Positions 33,942-43,055 of a stretch of 64,000 bases of DNA are shown here, piece by piece. This DNA is from Chromatiales bacterium (lineage in GTDB: Bacteria > Pseudomonadota > Gammaproteobacteria > Steroidobacterales > GCA-2729495). Both the position numbers and the translations under genes were made by a program. The DNA lies in contig JACKNI010000006.1 of NCBI GenBank assembly GCA_024234935.1, positions 69,308 through 133,307 of the forward strand. Reading direction: 5' to 3'. The notes under the pieces are model-generated. The model was not told the DNA's origin. It saw nothing but the letters and a program-made list of their open reading frames with translations, and did no database searches. The stretch's first letter is position 1. The number at the start of each line of letters is the position of its first letter.

Positions 33942-34715
33942 ATGAACAACCTGTTGCCGCTCGCCCTGTCCGGTTTCAGCGCAACGCTCACGCTGATGCT
34001 GGTTGCATGGCTGATCAGTCTCCGCACGCACAACGTGGCAATCGTCGATGTGTTCTGGGGCATTGCGATTGCCGGTGCCGGCATCAGCTGGCTTTATCTC
34101 TGGCCGGCGACCAGTACGCGTGGCGTACTGGTCGCGCTGCTGGCAACTGTCTGGGCCATACGGCTCGGCGCACATCTGCTCTGGCGCGGCCGCGGGCAGG
34201 CCGAAGACCGGCGCTATCGGGAAATCCGTGCCCGCAATGAGCCGAACTTCCGCTTCAAGAGCCTTTACCTGGTTTTTGGTCTGCAGGCCGTGCTCGCCTG
34301 GCTGGTCGCGATGCCACTGCTCGGTGGCGTCATCAGCAGTGCGCCGATCGGCAGCCTGGACCGCTTCGGTACGCTCCTGTGGGCCTTTGGTCTGGTCTTT
34401 GAATCGGTGGCGGATTACCAGTTGGCACGCTTTCAGCGGGATGGTGGGGCAGCGCGTGGCGTGATGAATACCGGTCTGTGGCGCTTCAGCCGCCATCCGA
34501 ACTATTTTGGCGAGTTCGTCCTCTGGTGGGGTATTGGCCTGATCGCGGTCGCCGGCGGGGCGTGGTGGGCGCTCATCGGCCCGTTCCTGCTGAGCGTGTT
34601 CCTGCTCAAGGTCTCGGGTATCGCGTTGACGGAAAAAGATATTGCCACGCGCCGTCCGGCGTATCAGGATTACATGCGGCGCACGAGTGCTTTCGTGCCG
34701 CGGCCACCGCGCTGA
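33942..34715 (+). CDS. DUF1295 membrane protein, steroid 5-alpha-reductase-like
   Basis: A 257-residue protein with about seven membrane helices. The conserved C-terminal block is complete: GLWRFSRHPNYFGEFVLWWG (about residues 176-195), then ALTEKDIATRRPAYQDYMRRTS, the signature of DUF1295 and of NADPH-dependent steroid reductase/isoprenylcysteine methyltransferase folds. It probably reduces a double bond in a lipid. It lies 7 bp behind the methyltransferase gene. The start at 33942 overlaps nothing and the longer frame upstream runs through the methyltransferase gene. Confidence 0.88.
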   Translation: MNNLLPLALSGFSATLTLMLVAWLISLRTHNVAIVDVFWGIAIAGAGISWLYLWPATSTRGVLVALLATVWAIRLGAHLLWRGRGQAEDRRYREIRARNEPNFRFKSLYLVFGLQAVLAWLVAMPLLGGVISSAPIGSLDRFGTLLWAFGLVFESVADYQLARFQRDGGAARGVMNTGLWRFSRHPNYFGEFVLWWGIGLIAVAGGAWWALIGPFLLSVFLLKVSGIALTEKDIATRRPAYQDYMRRTSAFVPRPPR

Positions 34716-34735
34716 ATCACAACCGGAAGATCATC

Positions 34736-35362
34736 ATGCGAGACAAAGTCATGCGTACTGCCCGGATCGCCGCAGCGGCCCTGATCGCCTGTCTGCCGTC
34801 ACTTGTTTCGGCGGGCGAAGCAGCCGCGCTCTGCGCAACGGCTGAACAGAAGGCGCAGATCGCACCACTGTACGCCGGCACCGTTGTGCCGCCGCCTTTC
34901 ATGGCGGCAACGAAGCTTGGTCTGCCCGAGGGCATCGTTGCCAGCGCCCTGCCAGCTGCGCAGGCAACCGGTGTGTCGGGTGCGGCTTTCGGCAAGGTAT
35001 GGGAATCCCTGCAGGGCTGGGATCAGGCGCTCACGCTGGTCCTGAAGGGTGCCAACGTATTCGAGATCCACGGGCGGATTCCGGCCGGTGTACCGTCAAC
35101 GAAGAGCCCGTTTTTCAATCTGCAGTCGGCCGAGACCGGCCTCGGTGGTCACCTGCGCCCCGATCTCATCGGCGCGATCTACGCGGTGAATCTCGTTGGT
35201 GCCGAAGGCCCGATGCGCGGCGTGACCTTCGTGGATCAGCAGGGGGAAGGCATGTTCGGCGTCTATCTGCCCGAGAGCCGTGAGCCCTCGCCGGCACTGG
35301 TCGCGCAGTTCGACAAGACGCAGGCACTGATGGCCGGCATGCCGCGTCTCTGTCAGCCCTGA
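34736..35362 (+). CDS. Exported ChuX/HutX-like protein
   Basis: A 208-residue protein with a signal peptide (about 1-26, cut after VSA). The body resembles the haem-utilisation ChuX/HutX family: WESLQGWDQALTLVLKGANV, FEIHGRIPAG, FFNLQSAETGLGGHLRPDLI (about residues 122-141), then YAVNLVGAEGPMRGVTFVDQ and GMFGVYLPESREPSPALV. ChuX-type proteins are cytosolic haem carriers, so an exported one is unusual, and haem binding needs testing. It closes the right-hand lipid operon and overlaps glgX by 10 bp tail to tail. GGAAG is 7 bases ahead of ATG 34736. Confidence 0.6.
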   Translation: MRDKVMRTARIAAAALIACLPSLVSAGEAAALCATAEQKAQIAPLYAGTVVPPPFMAATKLGLPEGIVASALPAAQATGVSGAAFGKVWESLQGWDQALTLVLKGANVFEIHGRIPAGVPSTKSPFFNLQSAETGLGGHLRPDLIGAIYAVNLVGAEGPMRGVTFVDQQGEGMFGVYLPESREPSPALVAQFDKTQALMAGMPRLCQP

Positions 35363-37434
35363 CCCGCCTCGAAGACCACCACGCTGCGCGGCTGACACAG
35401 GTATTGCGGCTGCGTCCATGGAATCCGTGCATCACGCGTGATGATGTCCCCGGGTGGTTCCATCTCCGTATCGACTGCGACATGCCAGTACCGTTCCGCG
35501 ACGGGAGGCAGGTCCACCCTTTCAACCTCGTCTGACATGTTGATCAGGACATGCAGGTCTTCTTCGGCGGGCGTGATGCCGGTCAGCGTGAAGGACAGGA
35601 AGCGCGTGTCCGGATCCTCCCAGCGGGGTGTGCCGAGTTTCGCGTCATACCAGCGGATATCCGGCCTGCCGTGTGCGGGGTCCGTCTCGCCACTGAGGAA
35701 CCGCGCCCGTGACAGTGCGGGGTGACGCTTCCGCAGGGCGATCATCTCGCGCACGAAGCGCAGCATGTCGCTGTTGGTTTCAGTCAGCCGCCAGTCAAAC
35801 CACGAGATCCCGTTGTCCTGGCACCAGGCGTTGTTGTTGCCGTGCTGCGTGCGCAGTACTTCGTCGCCGGCGAGCAGCATCGGCACGCCCTGCGAGAGCA
35901 GCAGCAGGGCAAAGGCATTGCGGATGTCCTGCCGGCGCCGACGCATGACGCTCTCATCGAGCGTTTCGCCTTCGGTGCCGCAGTTCCAGCTGTCGTTGTG
36001 CGCCCAGCCGTCGCGATTCTCTTCGCCGTTGGCCTCGTTGTGCTTCTCGCGGTAACTGACCAGATCGTTGAGCGTGAATCCGTCGTGACAGGTGATGTAG
36101 TTGATACTGCTCTGCGGTGTGCGATCGCTGGCCTGATACAGGTCGCTGCTGCCCGCCAGACAGGTGGCCATCTCGCCGGCGAGTCCGGCGTCGCCGCGCA
36201 GAAAGCGGCGTATGGCATCCCGATAGCGGCCGTTCCATTCGCTCCAGGCCACACCGGGGAAATTGCCGACGTGGTACAGGCCGGCCGCATCCCAGGCCTC
36301 GGCGATCAGCGGCACGCCAGCCAGTGCCGGTGAGAACTCGATCGCGGCTGGAAAAGGCGGGTTTGCCAGCGGTTCACCGTCTTCGCCGCGCACGAAGACG
36401 CTGGCGAGGTCAAAGCGGAAACCATCGACGCCATACTCCTGAACCCAGACCTCCAGCGCACGCAGCAGCGTCTGCGTGACCAGGGGGTTGTTGCAGTTGA
36501 TGGTATTGCCGCAGCCGGTGTAGTCGCGCAGTACGCCCTTGTCGTGGTGATAAAAGATTTCCGGCATCAGGCCCTTGTAGTTGATGACCGGGCCACCTTC
36601 GCCGCTTTCGGCGGTGTGGTTGAGTACCACATCGAGTATCAGGCCGATGTCCGCCGCGTGCAGCGCCTCGACGAGGGCGCGGAATTCATCCGTCTGGCCG
36701 GCCTGATCACGGTTCAGGCAATAACCCGGATGCGGGCTGCACAGCGAATGAGGGGCGTAACCCCAGTAATTGCGCAAACCCATTGCAGCCACCGACGCCG
36801 GTACGTCCTGCTCATCGAAGGCGGCGACCGGCAGGAGCTGCACGTGGGTGATGCCGAGGTCCCGCAAGTACGGAATCTTCTCGATCAGCCCGGCATAACT
36901 GCCAGGCTGATCGACGCCGGCCGAGGGGTGCCGGGTGAAACCACCGACATGCAGTTCATAGATGATGGCCTGGTCGAGGCCGCGCGGCGGGGGGCGCGGT
37001 GCGCCGTGTTCTGGCGGTCGGGTGACGATGCCGCGCAGGCCAAGCGCCGATCCGGGTGCGGCGACGCGTGCGCTGCGGTCCCAGTGGTGGTCGCTGACGG
37101 CACGACAAAGCGGGTCGAGTACTTCCAGCCGCGTGGCGACCGGGGTACCGGCGTTTTCACTGTGCCGTGCAGCCGGCGGCAAGGTCACACGCCAGTTGTA
37201 GTGCATGCCGGCCGGCAGCCCGCATACGGCAACATGCCAGAAGAAGTAGCTGCGGTTCTCCCGGGGTTCCAGCCGGATGGCCTGCAGCGGTGCGGTTGCC
37301 TTGGCGTCGGCATACAGGAGCAGTTCGACGCCGGTGGCCTCCCGGCTGTAGATGCAGAAGTTGGTGCGCTGCCGGCTCCAGGTCGCGCCGGGCGGGTGGC
37401 GCGATCCGGCCTCGGTGACGAAAGGAGCCGTCAC
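35353..37434 (-). CDS. glgX: Glycogen debranching enzyme GlgX (GH13 isoamylase type)
   Basis: A 693-residue glycoside hydrolase cutting alpha-1,6 branches in glycogen or limit dextrins. After an N-terminal carbohydrate-binding domain (about 15-130) the catalytic barrel shows the GH13 motifs DVVLNHTAE (region I), GFRFDLAS with the nucleophile Asp (region II), LIAEAWDAAG with the acid Glu (region III) and ITCHDGFTL with the transition-state Asp (region IV). The start is GTG at 37434 within a GTGA overlap with the HAD gene. No other glycogen genes are in the window. Confidence 0.93.
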   Translation of the reverse strand: MTAPFVTEAGSRHPPGATWSRQRTNFCIYSREATGVELLLYADAKATAPLQAIRLEPRENRSYFFWHVAVCGLPAGMHYNWRVTLPPAARHSENAGTPVATRLEVLDPLCRAVSDHHWDRSARVAAPGSALGLRGIVTRPPEHGAPRPPPRGLDQAIIYELHVGGFTRHPSAGVDQPGSYAGLIEKIPYLRDLGITHVQLLPVAAFDEQDVPASVAAMGLRNYWGYAPHSLCSPHPGYCLNRDQAGQTDEFRALVEALHAADIGLILDVVLNHTAESGEGGPVINYKGLMPEIFYHHDKGVLRDYTGCGNTINCNNPLVTQTLLRALEVWVQEYGVDGFRFDLASVFVRGEDGEPLANPPFPAAIEFSPALAGVPLIAEAWDAAGLYHVGNFPGVAWSEWNGRYRDAIRRFLRGDAGLAGEMATCLAGSSDLYQASDRTPQSSINYITCHDGFTLNDLVSYREKHNEANGEENRDGWAHNDSWNCGTEGETLDESVMRRRRQDIRNAFALLLLSQGVPMLLAGDEVLRTQHGNNNAWCQDNGISWFDWRLTETNSDMLRFVREMIALRKRHPALSRARFLSGETDPAHGRPDIRWYDAKLGTPRWEDPDTRFLSFTLTGITPAEEDLHVLINMSDEVERVDLPPVAERYWHVAVDTEMEPPGDIITRDARIPWTQPQYLCQPRSVVVFEAGQG

Positions 37435-38456
37435 GGTGCGTCGGCCGGTGCGGGCGCGGGCGCCTCGGCAGTCTGGAAGGAAAAGACCTGTCGCCAGTCG
37501 TAGCGCATGCTCACGATCATCCAGCCGTTGGCATCAGCAGCATTGAGGGAGGCACGATCCTTTTCATCGTATGCGTACTCGCGCTCGAAGTCGTCATGCC
37601 GGATCAAGATCTGCAGGCTCTGCTGTGGGCGGGCACCCGGGGTTTCTGCGCGCTGACTGTAACGAAGCATGTCGATGTCGCCACCTGAACGGACATTGCC
37701 CGCGGCCAGTATGGGCCGCAGGCCGATATGCTGGTCGATGCTGAGTGGCTTTATCGCGCCGTCATTCAATGAGTGCACTGTGGCGAGACGGCGCAGCACC
37801 AGTTTTCCGTCCTCTTCGCGCAGCGTGGCCACCACGCTGCTGCCGATCACATCGTCGCTGGAAATGCCGTAGGTCTCGCTGGCCAGTATGCGCGCCAGGT
37901 CCACGCTGCCCGCCGAAACGATGAAATTGTGAAAGCCGTTGGCGCGCAGATAAGCCAGCAACTCGCGCATCGGTGTATAGGCGAGCCGGGTCCAGGTCTG
38001 CTGAAAGCGCGGATGCCGGGCGGTGCCGAGGAATTCGCGCGCATCGCTGCGGAACGCGGCCTGCGTGCGTCCGGCATGGGCCGCTGCCACCAGTTGGAAC
38101 ACGGAAGCATCGTCGGCTTCCTGCAGGTACCTGCCCTGCAGTTCCAGTGCGGCCTTGAAAGGCATCTGGTTCTGCCATTCCGGGTGCTGTGGCGCCTGCA
38201 GGCGCAGTCGCTCAAGGGCGAACAGGCCCTGGGGGCCGGGTTTCTCGGGCCAAAGGGTGCCGTCATCATCGAATACGGCGATGCGTTCCGCCGGGGTCAC
38301 ATAATGACTGCCACCGGGTGTACTCACCTCCCGCACGAAATCGAGAATACGCTGCTTGCCCGCACCGTCACGCCAGGCGGGCAGGGGGTCGGTCGCTGCC
38401 TGACACAGCGTGGCAAAGCCGACGACAGCGGACAGCAGCAATATGCGGCCTGACAT
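37431..38456 (-). CDS. Exported HAD-superfamily phosphatase-like protein
   Basis: A 341-residue protein with a signal peptide (about 1-21, SGRILLLSAVVGFATLCQA). The first HAD motif is intact as AVFDDDGTLWPEK (about residues 58-70), with the nucleophile and acid Asp pair, then FIVSAGSVDLARIL (motif II) and the acidic motif SGGDIDMLRYS (motif IV). Such periplasmic HAD proteins hydrolyse phosphomonoesters. It is read before glgX (GTGA overlap). A possible link is sugar-phosphate hydrolysis in the envelope. The start at 38456 is preferred because the signal peptide begins there. Confidence 0.78.
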   Translation of the reverse strand: MSGRILLLSAVVGFATLCQAATDPLPAWRDGAGKQRILDFVREVSTPGGSHYVTPAERIAVFDDDGTLWPEKPGPQGLFALERLRLQAPQHPEWQNQMPFKAALELQGRYLQEADDASVFQLVAAAHAGRTQAAFRSDAREFLGTARHPRFQQTWTRLAYTPMRELLAYLRANGFHNFIVSAGSVDLARILASETYGISSDDVIGSSVVATLREEDGKLVLRRLATVHSLNDGAIKPLSIDQHIGLRPILAAGNVRSGGDIDMLRYSQRAETPGARPQQSLQILIRHDDFEREYAYDEKDRASLNAADANGWMIVSMRYDWRQVFSFQTAEAPAPAPADAP

Positions 38457-38537
38457 GGAGGTCCTTGTGGTTCTGGTGCGGCGCACATACTACCGGGACC
38501 GCTGCATGGCGTGAATGCACCGGTGTATAGTTCAGGC

Positions 38538-38900
38538 ATGTTCGCCGAGCTGAAAATTCGTGGACTGCTGCCCGCCCTCGTGGTTGCCCTGCAGTTTGCC
38601 GTGCTGCCCTGTGCGATGGCCATGCAGTCAGGCGGCGATTGCGAACACTGTGACGGTGCCGAGCGGCCCTCACACTGCATGGTTGCCGCCGATGAGTCCG
38701 CAGTCGATGCAGGGCTGAACTCGCCTGATCGATTGGGCGCTGTTCCGCCGTCCGGCGGTGTTTTCAGTATTCTGCTTCTGCCCGCTGCGCCACAGGTTCT
38801 GCAGCGCGCTGAATCGGCTGCGGCCGCAATCGCCCGCCGCAGTGGACGCCATGGCGGTGATCCGCCTCTCCACCTGCTCTACGGACATTTCCGCAACTAG
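38538..38900 (+). CDS. Small exported Cys/His-containing protein of the copper operon
   Basis: A 120-residue protein with a signal peptide (about residues 6-28, ending AMA) followed by CEHCDGAERPSHCMVAAD, a compact Cys/His/Met cluster suited to bind copper. The remainder is not conserved to my eye and includes a hydrophobic segment (VFSILLLPAAPQVL). It precedes copA by 51 bp on the same strand, as small exported proteins often do in cop operons (for example DUF2946-like). Its frame also allows a GTG start at 38511. A copper chaperone role is inferred from context. Confidence 0.6.
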   Translation: MFAELKIRGLLPALVVALQFAVLPCAMAMQSGGDCEHCDGAERPSHCMVAADESAVDAGLNSPDRLGAVPPSGGVFSILLLPAAPQVLQRAESAAAAIARRSGRHGGDPPLHLLYGHFRN

Positions 38901-38951
38901 ACCGTCCCCTCGACTGCTGGCCATACCTGGTTCAACTCGAGGAGACTGTTC

Positions 38952-40766
38952 ATGCACGACAAAAAGGGGCGGGTTGCCCCCATCTGCAATCCGATTGCCG
39001 ACCCGGCCAGGCGGACCTTTGTCCGCGGCCTTGCCCTCGGCGGTATCACCGCCGGGCTGGGCCTGTGGCGGAATCCGGCCTGGGCGCTCGACGCCCGGGG
39101 CACGACGCAAATTATCAGTGGTACGGAGTTTGACCTGCGCCTCGGCGCGTCGCCGGTCAATATCACCGGTCAACCGCGACTGGCGACGCTGATCAATGAC
39201 TCGCTGCCGGGGCCGACCCTGCGCTTTCGCGATGGCGATACGGTCACCGTCCGCGTCACCAACAACCTCGCTGAATCCAGTTCCATGCACTGGCATGGCG
39301 TGCTCGTACCGGCGGCGATGGACGGTGTACCGGGGCTCAGCTACGACGGCATCGGCCCCGGCGAAACTTTTGTCTACCGCTTTCCCGTCCGTCAGACCGG
39401 CACCTACTGGTATCACAGCCACTCCGGCCTGCAGGAGCAGACCGGCATCTACGGCGCGATCGTCATCGAGCCGCGCACGCCGGACCCGGTGGCCTGCGAC
39501 CGCGATTACGTGGTGATGCTGTCCGACTGGACCGATGAGAACCCGGCCCGCGTTGTCGCGAAGCTCAAGAAGCAATCGGACTACTACAACCACGGACAGC
39601 GTACGGCTGGCGACTTTCTCGGCGATGTACGTCGCGACGGCTTTTTCGCGACAGTTGCCGAGCGTCGCATGTGGGGCGCGATGCGCATGAATCCCATGGA
39701 TATGGCTGACGTCAGCGGCTGCACCTATACCTATCTGCTGAATGGCAAGCCGCCGGCCGCCAACTGGACGGGACTCTTCAGTCCGGGCGAGCGCATCCGC
39801 CTGCGCTTCATCAATGCCGGCGCAATGACGATCTTCGACGTGCGCATTCCCGGCTTGCAAATGACGGTGATCGGCACCGATGGTCAGCCCGTCAGGCCGG
39901 TGGCCGTCGATGAGTTCCGCATCAGCGCCGGCGAAACCTACGACGTGATCGTGACGCCCGACCAGGATCAGGCCTATACGCTGTTTGCGCAGTCCATGGA
40001 CCGGAGCGGATTTGCGGCCGGTACGCTCGCGCCGCGCGCCGGCATGAGCGCCGTGGTGCCCGTGCCTGACCGGCGCGTGCCGCTGACCATGGCGGACATG
40101 GGTCATGCGATGCCCGCCGACTCCGGCGCGGCGATGGATCACTCCGCGCACAGCATGCATGCGGGCCACGACATGTCGGCCATGGAGGGCGGTGGCGCGC
40201 CGGCAGTGATCACGCATGCGGCGACGGAATTCGGCCCCGGTGTGGACATGCGGGTGGATCAGCCCTCGACTCGCCTCGACGATCCCGGCGTGGGTCTGCG
40301 TGACAACGGGCGACGTGTACTCACTTATGCTGATCTCGAAAGTGTGTACGACGATCCGGATGGCCGCGAGCCCGGTCGCACCATCGAGCTGCATGTGACC
40401 GGCAATATGGAGCGGTACATGTGGTCGTTCGACGGCATCCCGATGGAGGAAGCCGGACCGATCCGGCTCATTCATGGTGAGCGGATCCGCGTCGTACTCG
40501 TCAACGACACCATGATGGACCATCCAATCCATCTGCACGGCATGTGGAGTGACCTCGAAGACGAAGCGGGTGCGTTCAAGGTCCGCAAGCACACCATCAA
40601 CATCAAGGCGGGCCAGAAGCTGAGCTACCGCGTAGCCGCCGATGCCTTCGGGCGCTGGGCCTATCACTGTCACCTGGCGCTGCACATGGCGGGAATCTTT
40701 CGTGTCGTCATCGTGGACCGCGACGGTGCGGATGCCGGCGGGCACGGAGGGCATCACCATGGTTGA
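38952..40766 (+). CDS. copA: Periplasmic multicopper oxidase CopA
   Basis: A 604-residue copper-resistance oxidase exported by the Tat system (RRTFVRGLALGG in residues 20-31). The copper ligands are all visible: SMHWHGVLVP, YWYHSHSGLQEQ, HPIHLHGMWSDL and AYHCHLALHMAG. A Met/His-rich loop lies at about residues 376-415 (MGHAMPADSGAAMDH, HSMHAGHDMSAME), typical for CopA binding extra Cu(I). It oxidises Cu(I) and protects the periplasm. copB overlaps its end by 8 bp. Confidence 0.96.
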   Translation: MHDKKGRVAPICNPIADPARRTFVRGLALGGITAGLGLWRNPAWALDARGTTQIISGTEFDLRLGASPVNITGQPRLATLINDSLPGPTLRFRDGDTVTVRVTNNLAESSSMHWHGVLVPAAMDGVPGLSYDGIGPGETFVYRFPVRQTGTYWYHSHSGLQEQTGIYGAIVIEPRTPDPVACDRDYVVMLSDWTDENPARVVAKLKKQSDYYNHGQRTAGDFLGDVRRDGFFATVAERRMWGAMRMNPMDMADVSGCTYTYLLNGKPPAANWTGLFSPGERIRLRFINAGAMTIFDVRIPGLQMTVIGTDGQPVRPVAVDEFRISAGETYDVIVTPDQDQAYTLFAQSMDRSGFAAGTLAPRAGMSAVVPVPDRRVPLTMADMGHAMPADSGAAMDHSAHSMHAGHDMSAMEGGGAPAVITHAATEFGPGVDMRVDQPSTRLDDPGVGLRDNGRRVLTYADLESVYDDPDGREPGRTIELHVTGNMERYMWSFDGIPMEEAGPIRLIHGERIRVVLVNDTMMDHPIHLHGMWSDLEDEAGAFKVRKHTINIKAGQKLSYRVAADAFGRWAYHCHLALHMAGIFRVVIVDRDGADAGGHGGHHHG

Positions 40767-41538
40767 TCGCATACGAGAAGCGGCCCGCCTGGTATGGCTG
40801 GTCACGCTCCTGTCCATGCTGCCGGGCGTGACACCGGTGCACGCCGAAGATGAGCGCGATGCGGCGTTTCCGCAGCTCGGCACCACCATGAGCCAGCAGA
40901 TGCCTGACGATCCCGTGTACTGGATGCTGCTCTTCGACGAATTCGAGTGGCAGGACCAGCGCGACGGCGATGCCCTGAGCTGGGATGCCCATGCGTGGAT
41001 CGGTACCGACATGCACCGCGCGCTGCTGCGCGCCGAAGGTCAGCGTGAAGACGGCAACACCACGGAAAACCGTCTCGAACTGCTGTGGGCACACCCGGTC
41101 GCCGCCTACTGGGACCTGGTGGCCGGCGCACGCATGGATACCGAGCCGGGGACGACACGCAACTACGTCGGTATCGGCGTGCAGGGTCTCGCACCGCAGT
41201 GGCTGCATGTGGAGGCGACGGCCTGGGCCGGCGAACGCGGACAGACGGCGGCAACGCTCAAGCTCGAGTATGAGCTGCTGCTGACCAACCGGCTGATCCT
41301 GACGCCGAAGTTCGAAACCGACATCTATGGCAAGGACGATATGGCAAACGAGATCGGCAACGGTGTCAGCGATGTAAAGGCCGGCCTGCGTCTGCGCTAC
41401 GAAATCCGTCGCGAGTTTGCGCCCTATGTCGGCGTCGAGTGGACGGGCAAGTTCGGCGATACTGCCGATATGGCCCGCAGCAACGATGAAGCGGTACGTG
41501 ATGCGCACATCGTTGCCGGTCTGCGTTTCTGGTTCTGA
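40759..41538 (+). CDS. copB: Outer-membrane copper resistance protein CopB
   Basis: A 259-residue beta-barrel protein. A signal peptide (about 1-29) is followed by a short linker, and the barrel has CopB marks: SWDAHAWIGTDMHRALLRAEG, RLELLWAHPVAAYWDLVAG and YVGIGVQGLAP, ending LRFWF with the C-terminal Phe of outer-membrane proteins. The usual Met-rich N-terminal repeat region is nearly absent, so this is a short form. It overlaps copA by 8 bp, which fixes the start at 40759. Confidence 0.93.
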   Translation: MVDRIREAARLVWLVTLLSMLPGVTPVHAEDERDAAFPQLGTTMSQQMPDDPVYWMLLFDEFEWQDQRDGDALSWDAHAWIGTDMHRALLRAEGQREDGNTTENRLELLWAHPVAAYWDLVAGARMDTEPGTTRNYVGIGVQGLAPQWLHVEATAWAGERGQTAATLKLEYELLLTNRLILTPKFETDIYGKDDMANEIGNGVSDVKAGLRLRYEIRREFAPYVGVEWTGKFGDTADMARSNDEAVRDAHIVAGLRFWF

Positions 41539-41554
41539 AGCGAGCAGGTTCTGC

Positions 41555-41980
41555 ATGCAGACGAATGACTGTCCGCTGTGCCGAGATGCTGCGGCACCGG
41601 CGTTGTGGCGTGACGAGAAATGCCGGGTGGTCAGTGCGGACGACGCCGACTACCCGGCTTTTCTGCGCGTGATCTGGCAGGCCCATGTGCGCGAGATGAC
41701 CGATCTGGATCCGGCCGGACAGCAACATCTGCTGCGCGTGGTGCTGGCGGTCGAAGGTGTGCTGCGTACCGAGCTTGCGCCCGACAAGATCAACCTCGCC
41801 ACGCTCGGCAACCAGGTGCCGCATCTGCACTGGCATGTGATCCCGCGCTTTGCCGACGACGCCCACTTCCCCGATCCGGTGTGGGCAGAACGGCGGCGTG
41901 CGGGCGTGGCACACAAGGTAGACCGGGAGCGGCTGATCGGGGGTCTGCGCTCGGCGCTGGGGTCATCGCCGGGCAGGTGA
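41555..41980 (+). CDS. HIT-family hydrolase
   Basis: A 141-residue histidine-triad protein. The triad is HLHWHVIPRF (about residues 88-97), and an N-terminal CPLC pair (Cys6, Cys9) is typical of the HIT branch with a zinc knuckle. HIT enzymes hydrolyse nucleotide-phosphoramidates or diadenosine polyphosphates in the cytoplasm. It lies 16 bp behind copB and may be transcribed with it, without an obvious functional link. It is convergent to the phosphoesterase gene, which may act on related dinucleotides. Confidence 0.9.
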   Translation: MQTNDCPLCRDAAAPALWRDEKCRVVSADDADYPAFLRVIWQAHVREMTDLDPAGQQHLLRVVLAVEGVLRTELAPDKINLATLGNQVPHLHWHVIPRFADDAHFPDPVWAERRRAGVAHKVDRERLIGGLRSALGSSPGR

Positions 41981-41987
41981 AGCGCCT

Positions 41988-43055
41988 TCAGTCGGCAATC
42001 AAAGCCAGCCGCTCGCCATCGTCGAATACCAGTTCGCGCTCCGGCCAGCGGACTGCGGCCAGCCGGCCCATGTGTCGCGCACCGGGTGCCAGCGGGCGTT
42101 CGCGGTAGCGCACACCGACGGAGAAATCCACACAGAAGGCGTTGGCGCGCGGTCCCAGCCATGCCCCCGCAGCCCGTCCCTTGAACAGGTCCGGTTCGCC
42201 GCGGGAATGACCCGGCGGTACGGCATGATCGCTCCAGCGCCAGTAGTGCCCGAAGATGACCGGCACCTCGTCCCGGTAGTCGTGCCACCAGGCGACGCGG
42301 TCCACCATGCGCCACTTGCCGGTGGCGTAGAAGGGTTTCCCGGCTAGTCGCTCGACACCTGAAGTCAGCACGCGGATCGGGTTGTTCATCTGGAAGTACG
42401 CGCTCATCTGGCCAGTTGCCCGCAGCAGCGGTACGGGGGCCTGTTCGTCGGCCATCGCGGTTCCCCACTGCTCGTGCTCTTTGGCCAGGCTGTCCGACAG
42501 TCCGGAATCCTCCAGCCACTGCCCGGCGCGCCGGTGATATTCGCGATAGATGTCCGTGAGCGGCTGTCGGCTGGCATCGGCGGCAAGCGCCAGCAGCGAT
42601 TCCTGGTGCCAGGCGGCATGCACCACGCGCAGATCATCGCGCGACAGTGTGAGCGGCAGGCTGGCCAGAAAAACCGGAAACTCCTCGCGCTGGGCTGCGC
42701 TCGTTCCCCGGCAGTCCGGAAACCGGCCCTTGGCGTGATCGTGGTTTTCGGCAAAGAACCAGCCATTGCCGGATTTTCTCGCGCCGCGCAGCACGCTGAG
42801 TTCGTGATTGCCGAGCACGCATTGCGCACTGCCGCCCGCGATCAGCGCCTGCACCAGTTCGATTACGCCGGGACTGTCGGGGCCGCGGTCGCAGAGGTCG
42901 CCGACGAAGACCAGGTGACGGCCGTCCCGATGCTGCCCGTCGGCGTCATAGCCAAGGTGTTGCAGCAGGGCGCGCAGTGCTTCGAGTTCGCCGTGTACGT
43001 CGCCGACGATATCGAGCGAACCGGCGGCCAGCGGTTCTTCAACCGTGATGCTCAT
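41988..43055 (-). CDS. Metallophosphoesterase, PrpE/ApaH-like
   Basis: A 355-residue calcineurin-like phosphatase. The metal-binding motifs are in order: DIVGDVHGE (residues 15-23), VFVGDLCDRGPDS (about 49-61), VLGNHELSVL (about 79-88) and, after an insert, VVHAAWH (about 143) and IFGHYWR (about 268). This is the branch of diadenosine tetraphosphatases and protein phosphatases with a long insert. It begins at the base next to the FAD gene's stop, forming an operon pdxH, FAD monooxygenase, phosphoesterase. Confidence 0.85.
   Translation of the reverse strand: MSITVEEPLAAGSLDIVGDVHGELEALRALLQHLGYDADGQHRDGRHLVFVGDLCDRGPDSPGVIELVQALIAGGSAQCVLGNHELSVLRGARKSGNGWFFAENHDHAKGRFPDCRGTSAAQREEFPVFLASLPLTLSRDDLRVVHAAWHQESLLALAADASRQPLTDIYREYHRRAGQWLEDSGLSDSLAKEHEQWGTAMADEQAPVPLLRATGQMSAYFQMNNPIRVLTSGVERLAGKPFYATGKWRMVDRVAWWHDYRDEVPVIFGHYWRWSDHAVPPGHSRGEPDLFKGRAAGAWLGPRANAFCVDFSVGVRYRERPLAPGARHMGRLAAVRWPERELVFDDGERLALIAD

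Noticed and set aside
38670..41012. 780-codon minus-strand frame opposite copA and copB
   Set aside because: copA and copB are unmistakable on the plus strand. The long antisense frame is a by-product of high GC and codon bias.
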